From: Tenodera sinensis
Lineage: Eukaryota > Arthropoda > Insecta > Mantodea > Mantidae
Assembly: GCA_030765045.1 (NCBI GenBank)
Contig: CM060964.1
Coordinates: forward strand, 171,705,219 to 171,769,218
Reading direction: 5' to 3'
DNA: 64,000 nucleotides
In this document: positions 12,433 through 22,790 of the stretch, one piece after another
Layout: each line of letters starts with the position of its first letter
Position numbering within the stretch: the stretch's first letter is position 1
Translations under genes and position numbers: made by a program
Notes under the pieces: generated by a model
The model's input: the letters and a program-made list of their open reading frames with translations, nothing else
Database searches by the model: none
Told to the model about the DNA's origin: nothing

Positions 12433-12603
12433 CAAAGAATATGAAGCAACGTTGGATTGAGATGGCGGGGAAGCCGGAGAATCCGGAGGAAACCCGCCCA
12501 TACGTCGCCTTGTCCATCACAAATCTCATGCGGTCGCCTGGGATCGAACCCAGCCTTGGTGAGAGGAGAGAGTGGTCTAACCACTAGGTCACGGCTACCT
12601 CTA
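12433..12603 (-). mobile_element. SINE family a, diverged or truncated copy
   Basis: Minus strand: a tRNA-like head with GACCTAGTGG-type A box and GGTTCGATCCCAGG B box, then AAGGCGACGTATGGGCGGGT and CCGGCTTCCCCGCC. The body stops before the GCGGGCGTTAAA end seen in full copies. The frames over it are incidental. Confidence 0.75.
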
Positions 12604-12675
12604 CGGATAGGAGTTACATCCACTCTCTTAGGCGAAAAAATAAATGCTTTGTCTACAGTGATAATGAAAAGGTAG

Positions 12676-13369
12676 AAATCCTTACGGAAATGTATGTGAA
12701 CCTTTTTATTTTGGATAGTTCACAACTATTGAATTATTGATCTTTCATTATACATCAGAGACCTTCAATGTCCCCAAACGAAGTATGTCCATTCTGGGAG
12801 ATAATGCACAAAACGAACTGCAGGATTCCGAAGGTGTAGTTTTTAAACTATTATTTAAGTTACAAGTCATACTTTTTAAGGAAAAGGAGGTGCAGTTTTT
12901 TCTAACATTCTATTACAAACAGTGGTGTGTGGATTTGGGTATGCACCTTGAACTCGTTAAAGGTACGCATAGGTGAAATTTCTAAATTCTCCAATTATTA
13001 GCGGATTTTATTCAAACTCGTATCAGACATAATACATACAAGGAATAATGTACATTCAAATTTTCATTGTTATATCCTCAACACCTTTAGCTATTGTTTT
13101 GGCAGTGTACCTAAAATGCTCCAAATATTATAATGTTTTGGTATATTGAATAAAAATTAACTTTGAAAAAAAATCATTTTTCCACAATTTTTGTAGTTTT
13201 TATAGAACTTTATAATTCACCAACTTTGTAAATGTTAAATTATAAATCATCTCCAACATGTCCCTTTGCCTTCTGAGCCAGTACTTACAAGATAGAAGCT
13301 GTTAACTTGTATTGTAAACATTTTGAAGGAGTCCAGTCAGAGGTGAACAGAAGTAGCTGCTTCCATACG
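12676..13369. other. no gene seen; AT-rich
   Basis: The 79-codon frame at 12737 has no recognised motif. The stretch may include decayed parts of the hAT element whose C-terminal fragment lies just downstream, but I cannot show this. Confidence 0.35.
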
Positions 13370-13551
13370 TGACTCTCAGGACATCGAAAGTGGCAAGCTC
13401 CTGTGCTTACATCAAAAGTAACTTCGGCTATTTCCCTAGCACCATCAAGACATCAGGTTCCCTTCTTCACGAATCTATGGATTTAATGTAACGTGCATCA
13501 CAGAAGCTTAGTGTAGTTGCAGGAAGGAGGGTAGTTGAAAAATCCAAAGCT

Positions 13552-13815
13552 GTGCTAAACAGGAACCCAGGGTACTCTACGCTTGTGTCCGTGTCTAAAG
13601 TGCTAAATGGCGACAGTGTCGATTTACCAAAACATTTCTCTGCAAGTCAGATTCCTATGCTAAAATATGCTCCTGTTACTTCGTGTGACGTGGAGAGAAG
13701 CTTCTCTGCTTATAAGAACATTTTATCGGATAGGAGACAAACAATGAGCCCTGAAAATATGGAAAAGTATATGGTTATTTACTGTACGTTGAAAGAAGCA
13801 AAATACTCAAAATGA
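13552..13815 (+). pseudogene. hAT transposase C-terminal fragment (CGGBP1-like type)
   Basis: The 87-residue frame contains YAPVTSCDVERSFSAYKNIL followed by SDRRQTMSPENMEKYMVIYC. This is the dimerisation-region signature of hAT transposases, and specifically resembles insect copies related to CGGBP1-like proteins. The N-terminal part (VLNRNPGYSTLVSVSKVLNG) also fits the residues that precede this block in the family. The BED finger and catalytic part are absent, so it is a 3' remnant. A related fragment lies at 33751-33960 (minus) and an N-terminal piece at 57771-58114. The stop after KEAKYSK may be the natural C-terminus. Confidence 0.75.
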
Positions 13816-14361
13816 AACTGCCTGATTGTTCATTGTACATCAAGAGATAGAAAGCTGAAAATGCATCTTCATTATGAAATTGAATTATTTTGAATTAATT
13901 GTTTCACTCATTGATAAATTGGTTCAGTATTTAAACATTGCTTCACCGTCTAAAATTTAAGTAAAATAATTATGTGAAATGACTAATTTTAATAAATATA
14001 ACCCAAAACATTTTTTTTTATTTCGTAATTACCTACTTGAAAATAAATTTTAGGTAAATTCTGCATAAAATAAAACATTTTCCCTATAATTAATTCTTAT
14101 TTAGTAAACTTTAACTCATTGTAATTAATTTACGTGCTTACAGACCCATCAAGTTACATAATTCTTGGTAATTTGCAGTCTGCACTTACATTTGAAGTTG
14201 TAATCTTAGCATTTAGATTATTACATAATTTTACATATTTTGTTGATATTATATATTTCATTACATAAATATGTACATATTTCGCACTTTGATATTACAT
14301 AAAAATCCGGGCTCTAATCATAATATATTATAGGCTGAATATAGCTTTTATTAATTTTAAT
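13816..14361. other. no gene seen; very AT-rich
   Basis: Strongly AT-rich DNA between two transposon relics, with no readable motif. Confidence 0.5.
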
Positions 14362-14735
14362 TTAATCTTTTAAATTCTCCAAGTGGTCTTCAAAGAGTAT
14401 GTCATTTATTCCCTTTTCCGCATAGTGTTTTTGCTGTGGGTGCAGCTTTTCGAATTTGTTTACCGAAACTCCTGTAAGAGCTACATTTTCAGCATTCACA
14501 TCATTTGTTGATTTTGTCAAATAGTTGCATGATGAAGTCCATAGTTCGTTTTGTTTAGCAGTTGCTCCTATAGTTCTTGAACGCTTTGTGTATGATGGTT
14601 GAATTGTGTTGATTGATGACATGGATGACGCTTATGTTCGTATTGCAGTTGCATCCGCATCCGCATCCGCATTTCCCTCATTTCTTAACTCATATCGTCG
14701 ACGACATCCCGTGTAAACTCTCCTGAGGGAATGTA
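14362..14735 (-). pseudogene. MADF/BESS-like fragment, possibly Harbinger ORF2
   Basis: The minus-strand frame ends in LHPQQKHYAEKGINDILFED, followed by HLENLKD. This resembles the BESS-like C-terminal segment of insect MADF proteins, many of which are the accessory ORF of PIF/Harbinger transposons. Further upstream (about 14670-14735) the translation SLRRVYTGCRRRYELRN could be the end of a MADF domain, separated by an in-frame stop and an Ala/Asp run from a GCATCC hexamer repeat. I see no Harbinger transposase beside it. The family call is tentative. Confidence 0.35.
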
Positions 14736-16023
14736 ATAATTATTTAATACCAAATAAACTTCTGTGGCTGTTATATGTAGTTTATATTTTTTCTCTTTGT
14801 TGCAGTTCTACATCGGTAGAATGGTGTAATATTGCAAATGTCTGGTATGGAAATGCTTGGGAACCATAGATGGCAAACTGTTGTAATAAAACCCTCACAT
14901 TGTGTGTCTCGGTACTACAATTATAAAGGGACGGAACTTCGATAACGTCGATATTCAATAGTGGGGACAAGCTTTCATCACCTTTTTCTAATCGTGGCTT
15001 TGTGTGTGTGTGTGTGTGTGGGGGGGGGGGGGGGAAGGGGAGATACTTATTTAGATAAACTTGAAAAGCAAAATGTTAACTAAATATAAATTTTCATCCT
15101 AATTGTTGGAGCCGTTTCCGTGAGGAGACCTTTAATATCCTGGCTTGTTTGTTGAAATTGGCTCATTAACAGAGAAATTATATCCAAAATAAGTTTCGAC
15201 TTATTGTGACTTACGCGTAAATTCGCATTTTTTTCAGGAAGTACACCTATATAGATAAACCTAAAAAGCAAAACCCTATCTGAATACAAAATTTGATCGA
15301 AATCGTTAAGAGCCGCTTCCAAGTTGCGTGGAATATATATATACAGGGTGGAAGGGAAGTCATTACATTCCTTCTAATATGTGCTTCATAAAAGCATTAC
15401 GAACAAAAAGATCGAATGGCATTTTGTTCTTTGATCAGCCGATTAAAAAAAAATAAGTGGTTCTTGATCCAACTTGGATGCGTAATTTCACAAGAATGTA
15501 CAAAGATAACAGTTTGTTACTTGTAAGATGCGCAGAGTAACTTATTTCTGACATAACCTCGGTAATAATTATGGGACATCACACAGGTTACGAAATAATT
15601 AATCACTTAAAAGACGTGAAGGAATACTCCAAGCAGCTTTTTCACACGTGCAGTAAGTCGACAACGTTGCGTTGAGGTTGGTCAGGGAATTGAACTGCTT
15701 TGTGGATGTAAACAGGTTTGGCATCTTCGCTTTCGCATATTGTTGTGGGAGCTAACGCTTGTGACTGGCGTACACTCGCGCAGTAAACACGGAAGGACAG
15801 GACAGGGTATTTGTGTTCTCAAGAAGCACCGTTTCTGTGTTTGTTTATGTACAGAGCTAGAGAAAGTGGCGCCCACAAATTCTGCACTGTTGCGAGGTTC
15901 TTTTCGAGAAAACTAAAATATTTCTGTAAAACATTGTCAGAGACAAAAATTTCAGCTCCAAAATGTGTTCCAAATACCGAGATCTACCACAGGATTAATG
16001 TAATGACTTCCCTTCCACCCTGT
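14736..16023. other. no gene seen; GT and G runs near 15001-15034
   Basis: Short minus frames at 14782, 15080 and 15682 have no motif. A (GT)n run followed by about 15 G lies near 15001-15034. The near-direct pair TTATTTAGATAAACTTGAAAAGCAAAA (about 15048-15073) and TATATAGATAAACCTAAAAAGCAAAA (about 15248-15273), each with similar flanking words, suggests a diverged duplication of roughly 200 bp. Confidence 0.4.
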
Positions 16024-16025
16024 GC

Positions 16026-16764
16026 GCGAACACACAGACCACACCCCACCCCACACCCCACACCCCACACCCCACACCACCCCACACAACACACCCCAAA
16101 ACACACAACACAACACACCACAACACACACCACAATCATCGCACCCCACAACACACCACACCACACCACGCCACAGCACACCACAGCACAGCACAGCACA
16201 GCACACACCACAACCATCGCACCCCACCACACCACAGCACAGCACAGCACACACCATAACCCACAACACACCACACAACACACCATTCACACCACACAAC
16301 ACACAGCACACCACACCACAACACACCACACACCACAACACACCATTCACACCACACACCACACAACACACACAACACACCACACACCACAACACACCAG
16401 TCACACCACAACACACCAGTCACACCACACACACCACACCACACACACCACACAACACACACATCACAACACACTACACCACACAACACCACACACACCA
16501 CAACACACACCATTCACACCACACAACACCACAACACACCATTCACACCACACTACACACACACACCACACCACACACCACACCACACCACACCACACCA
16601 CACCATACACCACAACACACCATTCACACCACACAACACACACACACACCACACCACACCATTCACACTACACCACAACACACCATTCACACCACACAAC
16701 ACACACACCACACCACACTACACCACACCACACACCACACTACACCACAACACACCATTCACAC

Positions 16765-16796
<32 letters not shown>

Positions 16797-17011
16797 ACAC
16801 CACACCACACCACACTACACCACAACACACCATTCACACAACACACCACAACACACCATTCACACAACACACCACACCACACCATACACCACACCACACC
16901 ACACCACACCACACACCACACAACACCACAACACACCATTCACACCACACAACACACACACACACACCACACCACACCACACCACACCACACCACCACAC
17001 ACCACAACACA
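16026..17011. repeat. CA-rich satellite-like array, about 1 kb
   Basis: Almost pure C/A on the plus strand, built from CACAC, CACCA and ACAACACACCATTCACAC words. The higher-order word CAACACACCATTCACAC recurs many times, so it is more than a simple dinucleotide. It makes open frames of 403 and 337 codons (His/Thr/Pro-rich) on plus and Cys/Val-rich frames on minus. These are composition artefacts. A family-b SINE starts directly at its right edge. Confidence 0.95.
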
Positions 17012-17012
17012 T

Positions 17013-17228
17013 GTCGTTCTAGGTGGCTCAGTTAGTTAGACGCTGGCGTACTGATCCCAAGGTCGCGGGTTCAAATCCGGCCCAGACCGATGGTTTTTAA
17101 GTGTGCTTAAAAACGACAGCAGTAGATTTACTGGCATGTAAAAGAATTTCTACGGAACAAACTTCCGGCACACCGGCGATGCTGATGTGATCCTAGCAAT
17201 TGACAGCGTTGTTAAACAACAAAATAAT
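17013..17228 (+). mobile_element. SINE family b
   Basis: The head TCGTTCTAGGTGGCTCAGTT, B box GGTTCAAATCCGG and body with GTTTTTAAGTGTGCTTAAAA and TTAAACAACAAAAT match the copies at 11875 and 26265. It lacks a short stretch (TCCATGTC) found in the others after ACGACAGC. Its 5' side abuts the CA-rich array and no duplication is readable there. Confidence 0.9.
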
Positions 17229-17355
17229 ATTTAATGTTACGTTTGTGGAGGGGCTCCCGGTAGACCACTGTTTACAAGAGAGGTTACCTGTACGGGTGAG
17301 TCACAGTATATCGCCGCACGGAGTTCACGCAGACAACTTGGCAGAGCGTTGAGGC

Positions 17356-17560
17356 CTATTGACCTTGGCTGTCGAGCGCTAGACCGCTTATCTTGTTTAT
17401 TAGAAGAGCGAAATAATAGTAACTTGGCGTATGGTCAGCGATAAAGCACAAAGACATGAGCTCTGGCGGCTGCCGATATATGAGACGTTGCTGTCCTGAA
17501 AATACGATTGCATTTGAACAGAGTGTACATACCGTGTCTCGTCGTGGTGGTGCGATAAAC
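17356..17560 (+). repeat. unknown interspersed repeat, copy 1
   Basis: GACCTTGGCTGTCGAGCGCT, TTATTAGAAGAGCGAA, AGTAACTTGG and ACGTTGCTGTCCTG recur in the same order and spacing at 46380-46580. Identity looks high in blocks and interrupted by small indels. There is no tRNA-like head and no coding motif. Confidence 0.75.
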
Positions 17561-17928
17561 TCACGTGAACAGCTGGACATTTTCACATTCTTTCCGATAC
17601 GCTTCATGGCTTTGTCACATAGTATTAACAAAAACTAGCCGCGGCTCATAACTGCCTATTTCCAAGCCGTTGCTTGGTTTCGTCTAAATAAAAACAGTTC
17701 TCCTCAACCTTCTCGCGAGCCGCTGCTTGCTGGCCTTGATCACCAAGGTACACTTCGAGCTCCTCTGTAGCTATCTCCGCTTGCTTACGTTCAGTTGATT
17801 GCGATGGCTGGTGGGTCTTGAACAGAAAGTAAAATTTTATACAAGGCGCAATAAGTCTGATATGAGTAAATATAAGCAGTTACACAGATTTAAAAAGAAA
17901 AACAAGATTGACTTGCTCAATGTTTTTT

Positions 17929-17940
17929 TTTTTTTTTTTC
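17929..17940. repeat. poly-T run followed by a CT-rich tract
   Basis: A T run, then after about 30 bp a CT-rich stretch (about 17970-18013) into which a family-a SINE is fused at 18014. Confidence 0.8.
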
Positions 17941-18013
17941 CTTCAAAATCCGACGAAACGCGCGGCGGAGCGCGCTCTCTCTCTCTCCCTCCCTCTCTCT
18001 GTCTCTCTCTCTC

Positions 18014-18205
18014 GTGTTTAACGCCCACTTTTACTACACCGCAGGCGCTGACACTGATGATACATGGAATGAAGCTGCAGCACCGGTGGAATGAGATGGT
18101 GGAGGAAACCGGAGAACCCTGAGAAGCACCGCTTCGTCCACCACAAACCCCACATGCGGTTGCCTGGGATCGAACCCGGGCCGCTTTGGTGAGAAGTGAA
18201 TGGTC
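18014..18205 (-). mobile_element. SINE family a, 5'-truncated copy
   Basis: On the minus strand it begins inside the tRNA-like region (B box GGTTCGATCCCAGG present, A box lost). It runs through the usual body to GCGTTAAACAC. The tail abuts the CT-rich tract. Confidence 0.8.
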
Positions 18206-18474
18206 ATTTACATTCCCTAATGCTATTGGGGCAATAGATAATATTCATTTGCTAATGAGAAAAGCAAATATACACGAATAAGAGTACATTAATAGGGAAG
18301 GACAGGCCACGTGCAAGGGAAATGAAACATTTGGAAGTGTTGTTGATACACGCACGATTCCAGGATATGCAACAATACAGTTGTTTTTCCCATTTCTTTA
18401 ATGCAATTGGCTTGTTGCCAGTACGCTTTGGGTAACTTTTAAGCTACAGCCTTCATTTAATATTGCTTTTTTTT

Positions 18475-19235
18475 ACTTTCTCTACTACTTATGGTTGGTA
18501 GAGGAAGTATTGTGTTCCACCCAAAAATTCATGTCGAGATTTCACCTGAAATACATGTTTTGAGGCCCCCTGAGTCCAAAAAAAAAAAAACAACCATATT
18601 TTTAGAAAAAGGTCCGTGTGTGCCTCTAACAGCGTAACTCAAAAACAAGGACTAAACTGCATTTGGTATTTAAGTTTAATATCTTTCAACTATGCGACAC
18701 AAATATTTTGAAGAAAATTTCTCCACCCTAAACTACCCTTTACGCGGAAAATTATTCGAACATTTTAATTTTCTCGGAAATGATCTAACGATTTTGATTA
18801 AAATGCCACATGTTTAAGATACCTTATTGCAAATGAAATGTATATTTTGGGTTTTCTGGCTATAGCCCACATAGTCCTGTTTACTGGACAACTTTTGCAT
18901 AAGTGACAAACCGTAAGAGATGGATCAGATGTTACTCTACAAAGATGTAGATATTGTTAAAACACAATTTATGACCAAATGAACTTTTTTATGGAGTGAA
19001 TCATTTCGGAAATATTCCTTCTTATTTTTGTGAGTTTTGAAATACTTCACCTTTCGTCAAATGGGACGTAGTTATTCATGTTTTGGATCTTAGCCGTGCA
19101 AAGAGAACGGAATATCAAAGCTTTAAAAGATTTGTCTATCGCTCAAAGCCTACTGTATTCCCATATTCTCTTGCATCTACAAGGAAATTAGCAATAAGAT
19201 AATTTCTGCAAACGTTTATCTCACCTACCTTCCTT
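18475..19235 (+). mobile_element. hairpin-ended repeat, copy B
   Basis: The 5' hairpin ACTTTCTCTAC with GTAGAGGAAGT spans 18476-18506. The body follows copy A closely (CCACCCAAAAATTCATGTCG, TTCTGGCTATAGCCCACATA, CAATAAGATAATTTCTGCAA). The 3' end with the AGTAGAGAAAGT word is missing. It faces copy C (19533-20337, minus), so the pair forms a large imperfect palindrome. Confidence 0.8.
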
Positions 19236-19532
19236 CCCGTTTGCCCTGAGCGATCCTGATTTTGCAACAAATTATTTGTTTTGAATAATCAAATTATATA
19301 ATGTTATTTAAAGCTGTGATGCCCATGTTTGTTATTGTTTTTAAGTATCTAAAGCAAGTTTGAGCATCTAAATTACTGCAGCACATAAAACATTTATAGA
19401 TGTAGTATTTGTAGTATTTATGTTTATAGATGTTGTTTTAACAAACTATTGTGATATTCATTATTGTATATATGTCGTAATATGACCATTGTGTTGAAAG
19501 GGACATACACAAATTTTAAAAGATTTCAAGTG

Positions 19533-20337
19533 CTGCACTCATGTGACTTTCTCCCTTTGTACTCTTGTACAAACAGTTTTACAAATTGTTAGTGTTCTTT
19601 CTACTTAATGTTACTCGGGATAGGCATTTGCAGAAATTATCTTATTGGTAATCTTTGTTGGTAAAGGGGAATATGGGAATATAGTAGGCCTTAAGTGATA
19701 GTCAAATATTTGGATAGCTGGTCGCTATGTGATTGCTTTGAAATTCCGTTCATTTAACATGGTTAAGGGGAAAAAGATATAGTTAATTAACTTATTTCTA
19801 TTTGAGAAAAGTATAAGTATTTTAAAATGAAAATGAAACTGTGTATGACAAATTGTATGTTTCAGCGAAGCCTACAACTTTTGTATTATAAGATTTTGTC
19901 TATCTCTTACGGTTTACCAGTTTTGCATTACTCATTCAGAATGTAGAGGACTTGAGGTCATTCCCAGAAAATTCCAAATATGTATACATCTCATTTGGCA
20001 TGAAAATATCTTAGCTAGCTACTCGTTAGAACCATGTTCGAGAATAACAAAGTTCTATGTAAAGGGTAGTCTGGGTGGGAGGTTTTCTTGAAAATGTACG
20101 TGTCGCATCCTTGGAAGATGTTGAACTTGAAACAGCAAGTTTGGTATCCAGTCGAGTTATGCTGTTCACCCGCGTACACACGCACACACACACGCGCACA
20201 CGCACACTCTTTCCAAAACTGCTTTAAAAAATTAGGGAGTGTCAAGATATGTATTTCCGGTGAAATCTCGGCATCGAATTTTTGGCTGGATGTTTGCTTC
20301 TACTTATCTACTGCAAGTCCACAGTAGAGAAAGTAGT
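19533..20337 (-). mobile_element. hairpin-ended repeat, copy C (inverted to B)
   Basis: Read on the minus strand it starts at the hairpin end (ACTTTCTCTACTGTGG near 20334) and passes the body words CGAGATTTCACCGG, TTTCTCCCTT and CACATGAGTGCAGCAC near 19535-19560. A pogo/Tigger element begins immediately after its 5' end, at a TA. A GT-rich run (about 20170-20210) interrupts the region that is GTGTCTGTC-rich in other copies. Confidence 0.78.
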
Positions 20338-20338
20338 A

Positions 20339-21140
20339 CAGTTGAACCTGATTTATGCGTACATCAAGGGGAAGTGGGAAGATTACTTGTAACTCAGAAT
20401 TATTCACAAATGAGAGTTGATTATGCGTCATACTTGTTTTAAAACAGTAATACAGTAGACCAACATACATATGTAAACTTTTACAAAGAAATGTAGGAAG
20501 AAAACAATATTGAACTTGGTCCTGCTTTTAAACTACCAGTTAATGTGACTTGGTTCCCTCTTCTTGCATAAAGTTCACACACCTTATTTTGTGATGACTG
20601 TACATGGCGTGTTACAAGCAATTCTGAAGGAATTTCGGTTTTGGTTCTGTGTGGATTAAGTTCCACCTTTTGTATGAATTTTACTTTCTGATCTGGTGTA
20701 TAACGTTTCCTTTTCTGTTGTCCATGGCTGATTAAAAGCAATTTGGAACTGAAACACAAAACCACAGCAAATTTTTGTCTTCTGGGCTGTTGCTACGACA
20801 TTGTTGCACCGAAAGCTGCCGGCTCTACCAGCAAACGTGTTAGTCTTGTTTCCGCGACCGAAAGCTGCCCGCTCAGCTTGCGTCTTTGTCAACAGAGATA
20901 AAGAAAATACGCCTGGAGGATTTTTAAAGATAGCGTATGCCATATACTCATAATTACATAAAGCTTAGTTGTATTTTACTGAAATGTAATACATATGACA
21001 GCGAATTACGCATAAACGCATTACGTATAAATAAGGTCCTATTAACACGTTCCTAAATTACATTTTTTTCGGGACCACAAATATTTACGTACAAACACGA
21101 ATTACTTAGAACTGGGTTACGTATAAAGCTGGTTCAACTG
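20339..21140. mobile_element. pogo/Tigger-type DNA transposon, internally deleted, 802 bp
   Basis: The left end CAGTTGAACCTGATTTATGC and the reverse complement of the right end CAGTTGAACCAGCTTTATAC are inverted repeats (21 of 24 bp when extended through CGTA). TA dinucleotides flank both sides (20337-20338 and 21141-21142), as expected for the pogo/Tigger branch of Tc1/mariner. Full-length family members encode a transposase of several hundred residues. Only an N-terminal HTH piece remains here, so the element is a deletion derivative. Confidence 0.85.
20600..20765 (-). pseudogene. CENP-B-type HTH fragment of a pogo/Tigger transposase
   Basis: Within the minus frame, residues 18-52 read KRKRYTPDQKVKFIQKVELN, then PHRTKTEIPSELLVT. 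This matches the CENP-B N-terminal DNA-binding domain used by pogo/Tigger transposases to bind their ends. The following residues degenerate where a short indel removes the recognition helix. The DDE catalytic domain is absent. Its place inside TIRs of the right type supports the call. Confidence 0.75.
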
Positions 21141-21432
21141 TATTCAGTCTGATTGTAGGAAACGCTACAATAAACATTTCATGCAGTTAGTAAGATACTG
21201 CGATAATCACTATACAGAGCCCTACACCATAGTCACTGTTACGGTTGCTGTAGTCGAACGCTAAATACGGACAATTTAAGGTAAGATGTTTTGGGAATTT
21301 TTGGCTAAGAGTGCCATGTTACAGATGGTTAGAATTGGTTCCGAGAATCATTGAAGCGTATAACAATAAAGATAAAGATGAAGCCCCAGGTTCAATGATT
21401 TTCAGTTATTTTAAGTTGACCACAAAAATAAG

Positions 21433-21684
21433 GGCGGCGCCGTGGCCGAGCGGTTAGCGCGCTCGCCTACCACCTAGGCGGCCCGGGTTCGATCCCAGGG
21501 ACCCGCATGTGGTATTCGTGGTGGACGAAGCGGCGCCAGGGCGGGTTTTCTCCGGTTACTCCGGTTTCCCCCGCCATCTCATTCCACCGGTGCTCCATCT
21601 TCATTCCATGTATCATCAGTGTCACCGCCTGCGGTGCCGTAGTAGTAAAAGCGGGCGTTAAACACTACAACAACAACAACAACA
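21433..21684 (+). mobile_element. SINE family a, best-preserved copy
   Basis: The head GGCGCCGTGGCCGAGCGGTT has an intact A box, and CGGGTTCGATCCCAGGG supplies the B box. The body ends GCGGGCGTTAAACACTAC, followed by a (CAA)n tail. A perfect duplication ACAAAAATAAG flanks it (21422-21432 and 21685-21695). Completeness and the exact duplication suggest it is the youngest family-a copy here (inference). Confidence 0.95.
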
Positions 21685-21695
21685 ACAAAAATAAG

Positions 21696-22210
21696 AGATG
21701 TAATAAGGGATTTCGTATTCGAATATTTGAGAGTTTTGGAGCATAGGGATTTACTAGAAAAAGAAAACACGGCATACCGGTGTACAGAGATATTCCATTA
21801 TTACCAACGTGATGTGTGTAGACTCTTACTGTTTTGCGGACCACGTGGAACTTTCAGTGGGAATGAAAAGGGTAGTTGTTAGTCGTGGCCAGCGGCAGCT
21901 CTACGAGATTGATGAAGTGTTTCTGACGTGTTTCGACTAAAGAAATGTCATGATAACAGGCTTCCTTGCTGTAGGTATAACAACGAGAGAGAACATGCAC
22001 CGTTAATTAGGTTCTAGGAGTGCGACAGGCGGGGGACGTCAAGTACGGACACTATCACTGTATTATAAAAAGTGTCTTCATTAGATCCAAAATTAATAAT
22101 TTCGTCTCCCTATTACTTTTTCATATATTGTAGTATCAGTTAAAACACATTGTTATACATTTTTCCATTACCGTCAGTGAAATATTTTCATAAGTAGTAG
22201 TTTAATTAAA
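21696..22210. other. no gene seen
   Basis: Unique sequence between a SINE and the CTTT array. A 63-codon frame over the SINE tail is incidental. Confidence 0.5.
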
Positions 22211-22211
22211 C

Positions 22212-22302
<91 letters not shown>

Positions 22303-22690
22303 TCCTTCTTTCCTTCTTTCCTTCTTTCTTTCCTTCTTTCTTTCTTTCCTTCCTTCTTTCCTTCTTTCTTTCTTTCCTTCTTTCCTTCTTTCTTTCTTTC
22401 CTTCCTTCTTTATTTCTTTTCTTTTCTTTTCTTTCTTTGTCCCTCTCTTCCTTTCGTTTCCTTTTCTCTCTTTCTCTCTCTCTCTTTCTCTTTCTTTCTC
22501 TCTTTCTCTTTCTCTCTTTCTTTCTCTTTTTCTTTCTTTTTTCTCTCTTTCTTTCTTTCTTTCTTTCTTTCTTTTTCTTTCTTTCTTTCTCTCTTTCTTG
22601 TTTTCCTTCTTCCCTCCCTCCATCACTCCCTCCCAACCTTTCTTTCTTTCTTTCTTTCTTTCTTTCTCTTTCTTTCTTTTTCTTTCTTTT

Positions 22691-22778
<88 letters not shown>

Positions 22779-22790
22779 GCTTTCTTTCTT
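22211..22790. repeat. (CTTT)n array with variant units, about 580 bp
   Basis: Pure CTTT blocks at both ends flank a degenerate middle with CCTT, CTCT and TTTTC variants (about 22300-22640). The Lys/Glu/Arg-rich frames (up to 209 codons) on minus and Phe/Leu/Ser frames on plus come from the repeat and are not genes. Confidence 0.97.

Noticed and set aside
15811..17035. Open frames of 403 and 337 codons, His/Thr/Pro-rich
   Set aside because: They are created by the CA-rich array; both strands and several frames are open together, and there is no domain or codon signal.
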